From the NCBI GenBank assembly GCA_019637315.1, contig JAHBVU010000007.1:144952-208951 (forward strand): DNA of 64,000 nucleotides. Direction: 5' to 3'. A program made the translations under genes and the position numbers. Under the pieces are notes generated by a model. It saw only the letters and a list, made by a program, of their open reading frames with translations. It had not been told where the DNA came from and did no database searches. The stretch comes from Gemmatimonadales bacterium (GTDB lineage: Bacteria > Gemmatimonadota > Gemmatimonadetes > Gemmatimonadales > GWC2-71-9). This document shows, in pieces, positions 1 through 8,440 of the stretch. Each line of letters opens with the position of its first letter. Position 1 is the stretch's first letter.

Positions 1-297
1 GGAAGCGTTGCCAATCAGATCCGGATTCGAATTGCCAATCGCAGTGCCCAGGTCCGCACGTACACCATTGCTATCGACGGCGCGGAGGTTGGAACCGTCA
101 TCACACCGGAAAGCCCCCTGAGCATCGAGCCCAACAAGCTGCGAACCACCAGCGCCTTCATCCTGCTGCCGCGTACCGCCTTCAGCGGCGGGCGGCGGGA
201 TGTGACGGTCCGGATCAGTGACGACCAGGGACTCGACGAGCGGATCCCCTTCAACCTGCTCGGTCCGACCGACTCCATCGGAGGCACCAATCCATGA
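1..297 (+). CDS. ccoG: CcoG/FixG cytochrome oxidase accessory protein, C-terminal fragment
   Basis: The window opens inside a gene read in frame 1, leaving the last 98 residues before a TGA at 295-297. The fragment has the Ig-like beta-rich character of the CcoG C-terminal domain ('IRIRIANRS', then 'TYTIAIDG' and a short 'PFNL' tail). CcoG is a membrane ferredoxin-type protein that reduces Cu(II) for assembly of the cbb3 oxidase; its iron-sulfur and membrane segments lie upstream of the window. The stop overlaps the next start as ATGA, and the following genes are ccoH, a SafE-type gene, ccoI and ccoS, which makes the assignment secure even though the diagnostic cysteine motifs are not visible. 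Confidence 0.85.
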   Translation, partial: GSVANQIRIRIANRSAQVRTYTIAIDGAEVGTVITPESPLSIEPNKLRTTSAFILLPRTAFSGGRRDVTVRISDDQGLDERIPFNLLGPTDSIGGTNP

Positions 298-857
298 GCC
301 GTCTGTTCCGCAAAGACCGAATCTGGCCTGCCGCCATCACCCTCGTCCTGTTGGGCAATGTTGCCCTGGGCATCACCTTGATGCGCGTCGCCTCGGCTGA
401 TCCGCACTTTGCCGTCGAGCCGGACTACTACCGGCGCGCGGTAGGGTGGGATACCACTCAGGCGCAGGTTCGCCGCTCAGCTGAACTCGGCTGGCGTGTC
501 CATCCGACGCTGGCGCCCGTGTCCGGCGACTCCACCCCCCTGATCATCCTGCTCACCGACCGTGACGGCGCACCGCTCGATGCCGCCACGATCGATGTCG
601 TGGCCCGGCCGATTGCCCATGCCAACCGAAGCGTGACCAGTACGCCGACCCCGCAAGGCGATGGCAGGTACACCACGACCATGGCCATCGATCAGCCCGG
701 CCTCTGGGAGGTCGTCGTCACGGTGGACCGCGCGGGCGAGCGACTGGTCGCCCCGCTGCGCATCGACGCCAGCTACGATGCAGTCGGCACCCTGGTGACC
801 CGACGCCCCGGTGAGCCTGATCCGGCGCGTGTCGCAGCCGGGCTTCGACGAGAGTAG
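294..857 (+). CDS. ccoH: FixH/CcoH family cbb3 oxidase assembly protein
   Basis: A 187-aa protein with one N-terminal transmembrane segment (about residues 11-33) and then the family signature 'VEPDYYRRAVGWD', followed by a periplasmic beta-rich domain. FixH/CcoH proteins are single-span factors needed for assembly of the cbb3 terminal oxidase and interact with CcoN. The start overlaps the ccoG stop by four bases, so the genes are translationally coupled, and the downstream gene starts three bases after the stop. Length is normal for the family. Function is known from the family and from position; nothing catalytic is expected or seen. Confidence 0.92.
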   Translation: MSRLFRKDRIWPAAITLVLLGNVALGITLMRVASADPHFAVEPDYYRRAVGWDTTQAQVRRSAELGWRVHPTLAPVSGDSTPLIILLTDRDGAPLDAATIDVVARPIAHANRSVTSTPTPQGDGRYTTTMAIDQPGLWEVVVTVDRAGERLVAPLRIDASYDAVGTLVTRRPGEPDPARVAAGLRRE

Positions 858-860
858 CCA

Positions 861-1583
861 ATGAACACGCTCGCCCCTGCCGTGCTGGGAGCCTCGCTGC
901 TCGGCAGCGTGCACTGCGCCGCGATGTGCGGGGCGTTCACCTGTCTGTACGCCGATCCCGACCCGCAGGGTGGTCGCGGACGAGCGGCGCGGCGCCATCA
1001 TCTCGCCTACAACCTCGGGCGGCTGGCCTCGTATCTCCTGCTCGGCATCTCGGCCGGCGTCGCGGGTGCCTGGCTCGGCCCAGCGGCGGCGCTGGCAACC
1101 GGCCTCCTCCTGGTCAGCTGGGGCATTCACGCCCTGCTTCGCGCCAAGGGCGTGCGACTCGGCGCACCACAGGTTCCTGGCTTCTGGCAGCGCGCCATGG
1201 GCACGGTGCTGCTCCGGTTTCGCGATCGCGCGCCAGCAGTCCGTGCGGCCACGACCGGGCTCGCGACAACCCTGATGCCGTGCGGCTGGATGTGGGCCTT
1301 CGTCGCCGTAGCTGCGGGAACCGGATCGGCGCTGTCCGCTGCCGCTGTGATGAGCCTGTTCTGGGTCGGCACCCTCCCGATGATGCTCACTGTCGGCGCG
1401 GCAGCCCAGCGGCTGACCGGGCGGTTTCGCACCCGGCTGCCGCTGGTGAGCGCCGTCGTCATCATCGTGCTCGGGCTGGCATCGATCGCGCTGCACCTGG
1501 GTGTTCTGCCAGGCGGCAATGCCCTGCACCGTCTGCTGCCGGCGGTGCCCGGCTTCGAAGCGGCTCATCATCATGGCCCGTGA
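861..1583 (+). CDS. TauE/SafE-type membrane protein of cbb3 maturation operon
   Basis: A 240-aa polytopic membrane protein with about six hydrophobic spans. It begins with the characteristic 'GSVHCAAMCGAF' motif (first helix) and has 'TTLMPCGWMW' near the middle, the two cysteine-bearing motifs typical of the 'sulfite exporter TauE/SafE / cytochrome biogenesis transmembrane region' proteins found between ccoG/H and ccoI in many genomes. The conserved H/C/M residues suggest copper or thiol handling for the oxidase rather than sulfite export; that is inference. It overlaps the ccoI start by 11 bases. The C-terminus is histidine-rich ('AAHHHGP'). Confidence 0.88.
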   Translation: MNTLAPAVLGASLLGSVHCAAMCGAFTCLYADPDPQGGRGRAARRHHLAYNLGRLASYLLLGISAGVAGAWLGPAAALATGLLLVSWGIHALLRAKGVRLGAPQVPGFWQRAMGTVLLRFRDRAPAVRAATTGLATTLMPCGWMWAFVAVAAGTGSALSAAAVMSLFWVGTLPMMLTVGAAAQRLTGRFRTRLPLVSAVVIIVLGLASIALHLGVLPGGNALHRLLPAVPGFEAAHHHGP

Positions 1584-4053
1584 CGTGACGGCGACCATCG
1601 GAACGCCCTGTGCGCATTGCGGCCTCGCCGTTCCCCTGGATGCGAGCCGGGCAGATGGCAGTCCGTCGTTCTGTTGCGCCGGCTGCGCAACTGCCTGGGA
1701 TATTCTCCACGCCGGCGGGTTGGAACGGTACTACGAACTCGGCGAGCGGCGCGGTATGGCCGTGGCCAGCAGCGGACGGAACTACGCCGAGTTCGACCAC
1801 CCTGCCTTCGAGGAGCTGTACGTGCGCCACGATGCCGACGGCACCGCCAGCGCAGAGCTCTACCTGGAGGGCGTGCACTGCGCCAGCTGCGTCTGGCTGG
1901 TCGAGCGGGTACCATTGCTCGTGCCGGGAACGTTGAGCGTCGAGCTGGACGTGCGCCGGGCGCTGGCACAGGTGCGCTGGTCGCCGGCGCAGGCACCTCT
2001 TTCGACCATTGCGCAGACACTCGACCGGCTCGGCTACCCGCCCCATCCGTTCCGCGGCGTTGCCCGCGAAGCCATGCGTCGGCGCGAGGATCGGGCTGCG
2101 CTGGTTCGGATCGGCGTGGCTGGCGCCATTGCCGGTAACGTGATGCTTCCGGCGCTGGCGCTGTACTCAGGAGAGTTCCACGGGATGGAGGAGGCCTATC
2201 TCGGGCTGTTCCGGTGGGTCTCGCTGCTGCTCACAATTCCCGCGTTTCTCTTTCCGGGCCGAGTCTTCTTTACTGGCGCGATAGCGGCATTGCGCACCAA
2301 GTCGCTGCACATGGATTTGCCGATTGCCATCGCCCTGGCGGCAGGTTTCATTCGCGGAGCAATCAACACCATCACCGACAGCGGGCCAATCTACTTCGAT
2401 GGCCTGACCATCCTGATCTTCCTGCTGCTGGCGGGGCGATACCTGCAGCAACGCGGCCAGCGTGCAGCAACCGATGCCTCCGAGCTGCTCTTCTCGCTGG
2501 CACCGGGTGCCGCACGCGTCGTTGCGGCCGACGGCACCGAGCAGGAGCTGCCGGCGGTTGCCTTGCTCCCGGACATGGAGATCCTGGTGCGCGCCGGCGA
2601 AACCTTTCCCGCCGACGGACTCGTTTCATCGGGCACTACCACCGTCAACGCTGCACTGCTGACGGGCGAATCGGAGCCGATCCGGACCGGGCAGGGCGAC
2701 CGCGTCTACGCCGGCACGCTCAATGTCGGAGCCCCGGTTCGCGTTCGCGTCGAGGCAGCCGGCAGCGGCTCGCGACTCGCCCGGCTGCTCCGCCAGGTCG
2801 AGGAAAGCGCGGCACGTCGCGCCCCGGTAATCGCGTTTGCCAATCGACTCTCGGGCATCTTCGTCGCCGTGATCCTGACGCTCGCAACGATCACGTTCCT
2901 GATCTGGCTGCCACGGGATTCGGCCGCCGCCTGGGACTATGCCATTGCGCTGCTCATCGTGACCTGTCCCTGCGCACTGGCCCTCGCGACGCCGCTGGCC
3001 GTCACCGTCGCGGTTGGGCGCGCAGCCGGTCGGGGCATCTACATCAAGGGCGGCGATGCGCTGGAGCAACTCTCGACTCCAGGCGAGCTGATTCTCGACA
3101 AGACCGGCACCCTGACCGAAGGGCAGTCGACACTGGTTGAGTGGCACGGCGACCCGACAGCCCAGGCGTTGGTGCTCGCACTCGAATCCGGCTCCTCCCA
3201 TCCGCTTGCCGACGGGTTCCGACGCGCTTGGCCCGATGCACCACAGCACGAGGCAACTGAGGTCAGGCACGTGACCGGCGGCGGAATCGTCGGTACGGTC
3301 GCCGGACGCGAGGTCGTGCTGGGCTCGCCCGCCTTCGTCGGTCGCTACGCTGAGGACGGTGAACGCTGGCTGACCCGGCTGACCCAGCCGACCCTGACGC
3401 CGGTGCTCGTCGCCGTCGATGGCCGCGTGATCGCCATCGCCGGCCTGGGTGACCGGATTCGGGCAGACGCCGCGGCGGCGCTGACCGCGCTGCGCGCGCG
3501 CGGCTGGCGCACCCTGCTGCTCTCGGGCGACGATGCCCGGGTTGCCAAGGCCGTCGGCGCCGCACTCGGTTTCGGACCGGACGAGATCATCGGCGCCGCT
3601 ACACCGGAAATGAAGCAAGCAGTCGTCGAGACGCGGCGGCAAATGGGTGGACGAACCGTTGTTATGGTGGGAGACGGCGTCAACGACGCCGCGGCCATTG
3701 CCGCCGCCGACGTCGGCATCGGTGTACACGGAGGTGCGGAGGCATCGCTGTCGAGCGCTGATGCGTACCTGACCACGCCGGGACTCACACCGCTGGTCGA
3801 GCTGGCCGATGGCAGCGCCCGCACCATGCGTGTGATCAAGCGGAACATTGCCTTCGCATTGGGCTACAACGCGCTCGGTGTGCTGTTCGCCATGACCGGG
3901 ATCCTGTCGCCTCTCGTGGCGGCGATCCTGATGCCGGCTTCGTCCGTCACCGTCGTGACCGCCAGCTGGTTCGGACACACCTTCGGCCTGCAGCAGTCGG
4001 CCAGCCGGAGCGAGCCACTTCAGGCCTCCTCGAACCTGGCGGAGGCGGCATGA
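1573..4053 (+). CDS. ccoI: CcoI/FixI-type copper-translocating P-type ATPase
   Basis: An 826-aa P1B-type ATPase. An N-terminal cysteine-rich segment (C13, C16, C34, C35, C38) precedes an HMA metal-binding domain with CASC at 103-106. The catalytic core shows TGES (364-367), the membrane CPC metal site in 'CPCALALATP' (C465), the phosphorylation motif DKTGTLT (D509), 'GSSHPLA' (the HP motif) and GDGVND (700-705). This is the copper exporter dedicated to cbb3 oxidase maturation. An upstream in-frame ATG at 1501 exists, but it lies inside the preceding gene and the first 24 residues would be non-homologous, so ATG 1573 was chosen. The stop overlaps ccoS as ATGA. Confidence 0.95.
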   Translation: MARDVTATIGTPCAHCGLAVPLDASRADGSPSFCCAGCATAWDILHAGGLERYYELGERRGMAVASSGRNYAEFDHPAFEELYVRHDADGTASAELYLEGVHCASCVWLVERVPLLVPGTLSVELDVRRALAQVRWSPAQAPLSTIAQTLDRLGYPPHPFRGVAREAMRRREDRAALVRIGVAGAIAGNVMLPALALYSGEFHGMEEAYLGLFRWVSLLLTIPAFLFPGRVFFTGAIAALRTKSLHMDLPIAIALAAGFIRGAINTITDSGPIYFDGLTILIFLLLAGRYLQQRGQRAATDASELLFSLAPGAARVVAADGTEQELPAVALLPDMEILVRAGETFPADGLVSSGTTTVNAALLTGESEPIRTGQGDRVYAGTLNVGAPVRVRVEAAGSGSRLARLLRQVEESAARRAPVIAFANRLSGIFVAVILTLATITFLIWLPRDSAAAWDYAIALLIVTCPCALALATPLAVTVAVGRAAGRGIYIKGGDALEQLSTPGELILDKTGTLTEGQSTLVEWHGDPTAQALVLALESGSSHPLADGFRRAWPDAPQHEATEVRHVTGGGIVGTVAGREVVLGSPAFVGRYAEDGERWLTRLTQPTLTPVLVAVDGRVIAIAGLGDRIRADAAAALTALRARGWRTLLLSGDDARVAKAVGAALGFGPDEIIGAATPEMKQAVVETRRQMGGRTVVMVGDGVNDAAAIAAADVGIGVHGGAEASLSSADAYLTTPGLTPLVELADGSARTMRVIKRNIAFALGYNALGVLFAMTGILSPLVAAILMPASSVTVVTASWFGHTFGLQQSASRSEPLQASSNLAEAA

Positions 4054-4292
4054 GCATCCTGTTCGTGGTGCTTCCTCTGGCCATCATCGTTGCAGGCGCA
4101 AGCGTCCTGGCCTACGTCTGGTCCGCACGTGCCGGACAATTCGACGATCTCGACACCCCGGCGGTGCGGATGCTGTATGACGACGACGTCGGGACGCCCC
4201 GGTCGCCATCTCCTCCCAAACGCGCCCCGGACGCACCCCCAGACCGGCAAGACGCTACCGTGCCGAGTGGCGAACCCGAGCGCGAGGCGTAA
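4050..4292 (+). CDS. ccoS: CcoS cbb3-type cytochrome oxidase assembly protein
   Basis: An 80-aa protein with a single N-terminal transmembrane helix (about residues 3-25) and the family hallmark 'WSARAGQFDDLDTPAVRMLYDD'-type block split here as 'SARAGQFDDLDTPA' and 'MLYDDD'. CcoS is needed for cofactor insertion into the cbb3 oxidase catalytic subunit. It is the last gene of the maturation operon; the start overlaps ccoI by four bases. The final 38 bases overlap the 3' end of a convergent TetR-type gene, so the two coding ends share sequence. The tail after residue 50 is charged and proline-rich and is probably not conserved. Confidence 0.93.
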   Translation: MSILFVVLPLAIIVAGASVLAYVWSARAGQFDDLDTPAVRMLYDDDVGTPRSPSPPKRAPDAPPDRQDATVPSGEPEREA

Positions 4293-4869
4293 GGTAGGGC
4301 CAGAGCAGGGTGCGAAGGTCCTGCCTGACGAGACGCCGAAGCGATCCGACTGGTGCGTAGGCCCAGGCGGTGTAGGTCCCGACCCAGGTAATCCAGACTG
4401 CCCGGGCCAGCGCCGCACGATCGAGCCCGGGCGCAATCCATCGTTCCATCACCGCACGGTCGATGATGGCACGGATTCGTCCGATGACCAGCGTCTCGCG
4501 CGCCTTGGCAGCCCTGGCGCCCCCTGGTGTCGCGAGGTGCCCGGGATCGTAGAGATACGAATTGGAGAGGAGGTAGAGCCGCGCCGCGTTCCGGACGGCG
4601 ACCTGCGCCAGCCTGTCGATCAACGCCCCGATCGGGTCGCCCTCGAGATCGAGATCGTCGAGGACCGCATCGAGGATTCTACGATCGGCACGGTCCTCGA
4701 TCAGAGCCAGCAACCTCCCGCGCGACCCGAATCGCTGAATCAGCCGAGCGGCGGTCAACCCGACCTCGGCGCCAATTTCGGCCAGCGTGACATGACGTCC
4801 GCGCCGGCGGACGACGCGGATGGCTTCCGCCAGAATCTCGTCATCCGTTTTCGCGGCGCGGCGGCTCAT
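4255..4869 (-). CDS. TetR/AcrR family transcriptional regulator
   Basis: A 204-aa regulator with an N-terminal helix-turn-helix ('VTLAEIGAEVGLTAARLIQRFGSRGRLL', residues about 25-55, here quoted only as two halves: 'LAEIGAEVGLT' and 'LIQRFGSRGRLL') and an all-helical ligand domain. The ATG at 4869 is preceded by GGAG six bases upstream; a longer TTG-initiated frame from 4917 has no such site, so the shorter start is preferred. It is divergent from an MDR oxidoreductase and an acyl-CoA ligase, with a perfect palindrome in the gap, so autoregulation plus control of that pair is the likely role. Its ligand is unknown; an acyl-CoA or the oxidoreductase substrate is an inference. Confidence 0.88.
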   Translation of the reverse strand: MSRRAAKTDDEILAEAIRVVRRRGRHVTLAEIGAEVGLTAARLIQRFGSRGRLLALIEDRADRRILDAVLDDLDLEGDPIGALIDRLAQVAVRNAARLYLLSNSYLYDPGHLATPGGARAAKARETLVIGRIRAIIDRAVMERWIAPGLDRAALARAVWITWVGTYTAWAYAPVGSLRRLVRQDLRTLLWPYLTPRARVRHSAR

Positions 4870-4924
4870 CTCGATCTCCGAATGGCGGGCGAGGCTTGCT
4901 TGCCCGTGGCCGGACAATCATTAC

Positions 4925-4939
4925 CTTAATTCCATTAAG
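4925..4939. promoter_or_regulatory. Palindromic operator candidate, CTTAAT-TCC-ATTAAG
   Basis: A perfect 6+3+6 inverted repeat lies in the 120-base divergent gap between the TetR gene (start 4869) and the oxidoreductase gene (start 4990), about 55 bases from each. It is AT-rich in a very GC-rich context. Position and symmetry fit a TetR dimer site controlling both directions. Confidence 0.6.
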
Positions 4940-4989
4940 TATACGCCGGTACTCTGACCGGCCTCAACCCATCTGGTACGAGGCACTGC

Positions 4990-6000
4990 ATGCGGGCTGT
5001 CGTTACCGTGGCGCACGGCGGGCGGGACCAGCTCGTCTATCGCACCGATTATCCCGATCCAACCCCCGGCCCCACCGATGTCCTGGTTGCCGTGGCAGCG
5101 ACGGCTCTCAACTATCACGACATCTTCACCCGTCGCGGCATGCCCGGGATCCGGATTCCCCTGCCGATCGTCGTGGGGTCGGACATCGCGGGCACGGTCG
5201 CATCGATCGGTTCGCAGGTAACCCGCTGGTCCCCCGGCGATCGGGTGGTGATCGACCCGGTGTACCGCGGAGGCAACCGGTTCGGCATGATTGGCGAGGT
5301 CGCCGATGGTGGGCGCGCCGAGTTCGTCTCTGTTCCCGAGACGCAGCTGATTCGTGTGCCGGATGCTGTATCACTCGAGGACGCAGCGTCGCTGCCGCTG
5401 GCGTATGCCACCGCGCACCGGATGCTGGTCACCCGGGGTCGAGTCCAGGCCGGCGAGCGCGTCCTGGTACTGGGTGCGAGTGGCGGTGTGGGCGTCGCGT
5501 GCGTTCAGCTGGCCAAGCTGCTCGGCGCTGAGGTCGTCGCATGCGCCAGCTCAGCCGCGAAGATCGCCCGCCTCGAAGCACTCGGCGCCGATCATTGCAT
5601 CAACTACCAGGAAACGCGTTTTGTCGACGGGGTCCGTGCGCGGTATGGCAAGCCACGCATCACTGGTGAAGGCGGCGTCGATGTGGCTGTCAACTTCACC
5701 GGAGGCGACACCTGGATCGAAACCCAGAAATGCGTTCGGGTGGGTGGGCGCATTCTGACCTGCGGCGCGACTGCCGGCTTCGACCTTCGTACCGATGCGC
5801 GCTACCTCTGGACCTTCGAGCACGAGATGATCGGCTCGAACGGCTGGACCCCGGACGACATCGTCCGGCTGATGGCGATGATTGCCGAGGGACAGCTGGC
5901 ACCCGTCATCGACACGCGGTTGCCGCTCGACCAGGCGGCCGAGGGTGAACGATTGCTCGAGGACCGTGAAGTTGTCGGCAAGGTGCTGATCATACCATGA
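4990..6000 (+). CDS. Zinc-independent MDR-family NAD(P)H oxidoreductase
   Basis: A 336-aa medium-chain dehydrogenase/reductase. The N-terminal GroES-like domain is followed by a Rossmann fold with the nucleotide loop GASGGVG at 162-168. The segment where zinc alcohol dehydrogenases carry four structural cysteines is short and cysteine-free ('DPVYRGGNRFGMIGE'), and the catalytic zinc ligands are not apparent, so this is more like quinone or enoyl reductases of the superfamily. A GAGG site precedes the ATG by six bases. Its stop overlaps the acyl-CoA ligase start as ATGA; the two probably act on the same substrate under the divergent TetR regulator. Exact substrate cannot be told. Confidence 0.85.
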   Translation: MRAVVTVAHGGRDQLVYRTDYPDPTPGPTDVLVAVAATALNYHDIFTRRGMPGIRIPLPIVVGSDIAGTVASIGSQVTRWSPGDRVVIDPVYRGGNRFGMIGEVADGGRAEFVSVPETQLIRVPDAVSLEDAASLPLAYATAHRMLVTRGRVQAGERVLVLGASGGVGVACVQLAKLLGAEVVACASSAAKIARLEALGADHCINYQETRFVDGVRARYGKPRITGEGGVDVAVNFTGGDTWIETQKCVRVGGRILTCGATAGFDLRTDARYLWTFEHEMIGSNGWTPDDIVRLMAMIAEGQLAPVIDTRLPLDQAAEGERLLEDREVVGKVLIIP

Positions 6001-7508
6001 TCGATCGCGTCAATCTGGGCAACGTTACCTCGAGTGAAGCGCCGGACCATCCGGCCTTCATCGATCTCCGCACACCGGGCGCGCCGGTAACCTGGTCGAC
6101 AGCCACCCTCGACGCTACCGCCAACGCCGTTGCCCGCGGGCTGGTCCGACTCGGCCACGCGCCGGGGACCCGAATCGCGATCCTGGCGGAGAACCGGGCA
6201 GAGTTCCTGGCGGTCTATTTCGGCATCCTCAGGGCCGGCATGGTCGCTGTTCCGATCAATTTCAAGCTGCCTGCGGAGACGGTCGCGTTCATCTTCGCGG
6301 ACGCTGACATTGCGGCGGTCGTGACGGACCAGGAACGGGCGGGTCTCGTACCCGAAGGGGTTGTAACGATCCGATTCGATGACCCCGGGCCACACGGTTT
6401 TCAGCAGTTCCTGGATGCCGGCCCGTGGGAGACAGTCCACCCTGGCCCGAACGATCTGGCCAAGATCCTCTATACCTCCGGGTCGACCGGACGTCCCAAA
6501 GGCGTGCCCCTGCTCCACGAGGGCCAGCTCTGGGCACTCCGGAAGTACTACGTGGGCTGCGACGCCGGGCGACGGGACGTCACGCTGGTCGTCGCGCCAA
6601 CCTATCACAAGAACGGCCTCTTCTTCTCCACGGTGGCGGTGTCGAACGGGATGACCATCGTGTCGCTGCCGCGTTTCGAAGCCCGGCAGTACCTGGAGAC
6701 GGTTGCCGCCTATCGCTGTACGGTCTTGTCAGGCATTCCCACCATGTTCGCGCTGATTGCGCGAGAGCGCGAACTGCTGGCGCAGCTCGACCTCCGGCAC
6801 GTCCGCCAGGTACTGATCGGCTCTGCTCCACTGACTGATGCGCTGCTTGCGCAGGTCCAGTCGATCTTTCCGGACGCCGTCATTGGCAACAGCTACGGGA
6901 CGACCGAGGCCGGCCCGTGCCCCTTCGGCCCGCACCCGGCTGGCCTGGCGCGACCGCCGCTCTCGCTTGGGCACCCGTGGCCTGATGTGGAGTGGCGCCT
7001 TGCCGGCGGGTCGTCTCCCGACGAAGGTGTCTTCGAGCTGCGCAGCCCGGCCCTGATGCCCGGCTATCTCAACCTCGACCGCGTCACGGCCGAGCGAGTT
7101 CGGGATGGGTGGTATACCACTGGCGACCTGATGCGTCGCGACGTGGACGGGTTCTTTTACTTCATTGGTCGGGCGGACGACATGTTCGTCTGCGGCGGTG
7201 AGAACGTCTACCCCGGTGAAGTCGAGGGGGTGCTCGAGCGGCATCCGGGCGTGGCGCAAGCTGCGGTCGTCCCGGTGGCCGACGAGATCAAGGGCCAGAT
7301 CCCGGTAGCGTTCGTGGTCGCAACGCCAGGGCAGGCCATCTCGGAAGCAGAGCTTCGGCGTTATGCGCTCGACCACGGTCCCGCCTATGCCCACCCCCGC
7401 GCGGTCGTCGTCGTTCCGGAAATCCCGGTCGCGGGCACCCACAAGGTCGACCGCCACCGGCTGATCGAGGAGGCCACCAGGGTGATTCGAGGTCGCGGCC
7501 GCCGTTAG
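5997..7508 (+). CDS. AMP-dependent acyl-CoA synthetase/ligase (class I adenylate-forming)
   Basis: A 503-aa ANL-superfamily enzyme. The P-loop-like motif YTSGSTGRPKG is at 159-169, 'SYGTTEAGP' is the adenine-binding TTE motif, 'YTTGDLMRRD' is the hinge region, and the C-terminal catalytic lysine is K483 in 'GTHKVDR'. Such enzymes activate a carboxylic acid as acyl-AMP and transfer it to CoA. Size and the 'VCGGENVYPGEVE' block fit medium- or aryl-acid ligases. The four-base overlap with the MDR gene and shared divergent operator suggest a small inducible catabolic unit. Substrate is not determinable from sequence alone. Confidence 0.92.
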   Translation: MIDRVNLGNVTSSEAPDHPAFIDLRTPGAPVTWSTATLDATANAVARGLVRLGHAPGTRIAILAENRAEFLAVYFGILRAGMVAVPINFKLPAETVAFIFADADIAAVVTDQERAGLVPEGVVTIRFDDPGPHGFQQFLDAGPWETVHPGPNDLAKILYTSGSTGRPKGVPLLHEGQLWALRKYYVGCDAGRRDVTLVVAPTYHKNGLFFSTVAVSNGMTIVSLPRFEARQYLETVAAYRCTVLSGIPTMFALIARERELLAQLDLRHVRQVLIGSAPLTDALLAQVQSIFPDAVIGNSYGTTEAGPCPFGPHPAGLARPPLSLGHPWPDVEWRLAGGSSPDEGVFELRSPALMPGYLNLDRVTAERVRDGWYTTGDLMRRDVDGFFYFIGRADDMFVCGGENVYPGEVEGVLERHPGVAQAAVVPVADEIKGQIPVAFVVATPGQAISEAELRRYALDHGPAYAHPRAVVVVPEIPVAGTHKVDRHRLIEEATRVIRGRGRR

Positions 7509-7546
7509 GTTGCCAAATCGTCGGCGGTAAGGCATGGTACGGCGAC

Positions 7547-8440
7547 ATGAATCCAGCCAGGACCGCGGGCCTCACCGCGCTCGCCCTCACGGCGTTTGCT
7601 GCCAACTCCGTTCTCTGTCGGCTTGCGCTGGCCGAAGCAGTCATCGACCCCGGAACCTTCACCGCGCTTCGGCTCGTGGCCGGCGCGGTTACGCTTGGCG
7701 CGCTGGTTCGGAGCCGGCCGAGCGCTTCGAGAAGCTCAGGACGGTCCTGGTGGCCAGCCGTGCTCCTCTTTCTGTATGCGGTTCCCTTCTCGTTTGCCTA
7801 TGTCGGCCTGAGCACCGGTACCGGAGCACTGCTGCTCTTTGGCACCGTGCAAGTCACCATGATTCTGGCCAGCCTCCGTCGAGAGGGGCGTCCGCGACCG
7901 GGCCAGTGGGCGGGCCTGGCCGTCGCGTTCGGGGGGCTCGTGTACCTGCTGCTTCCGGGCGTCACGGCACCGCCAGTCGCCAGTGCAGCATTGATGGTCG
8001 TAGCCGGCGTGGCGTGGGGGTTCTACTCGCTTGCTGGGCGGGGGTTGCCTGACCCTCTGGCGCAGACCGCGACCAACTTCGGGCGGACGGTTCCGATGGC
8101 CGCGATCCTGCTCCTCGCAACCTGGAGCGGGGACGACCTCGAACTGCGCGGCGTCGTGCTGGCCGTGATCTCTGGAGCGCTGGCTTCGGGCGTCGGCTAC
8201 GTCATCTGGTATCAGGCGCTGCGCGGACTCACCGGGATAGCAGCAGCAGTCGTCCAACTCGCCGTGCCGGTCATCGCAGCGGCCGGCGGTACGGTGCTCC
8301 TCGCTGAGCCGGTCACCATCCGGCTGGCGGTGGCGAGCGCGCTCGTCCTGGGTGGCATCGGCTTGGCGCTCAAGGCGGGGGTGACGCCATCAGGTGTCCT
8401 AGTGCCCGGTAGAAGGTCGGGACGACACCGTCCGCTATGA
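7547..8440 (+). CDS. EamA/DMT family transporter
   Basis: A 297-aa membrane protein of ten predicted helices built from two EamA repeats, the second ending with 'LAEPVTIRLAVASALVLGG', a typical second-repeat block. The first helix carries 'FAANSVLCRLALAEAVIDP', usual for drug/metabolite exporters. The gene stands 38 bases after the acyl-CoA ligase and may be co-transcribed with it, or monocistronic. The last six bases overlap the 3' end of the convergent atpG, leaving no room for a conventional terminator between them. Substrate unknown. Confidence 0.9.
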   Translation: MNPARTAGLTALALTAFAANSVLCRLALAEAVIDPGTFTALRLVAGAVTLGALVRSRPSASRSSGRSWWPAVLLFLYAVPFSFAYVGLSTGTGALLLFGTVQVTMILASLRREGRPRPGQWAGLAVAFGGLVYLLLPGVTAPPVASAALMVVAGVAWGFYSLAGRGLPDPLAQTATNFGRTVPMAAILLLATWSGDDLELRGVVLAVISGALASGVGYVIWYQALRGLTGIAAAVVQLAVPVIAAAGGTVLLAEPVTIRLAVASALVLGGIGLALKAGVTPSGVLVPGRRSGRHRPL

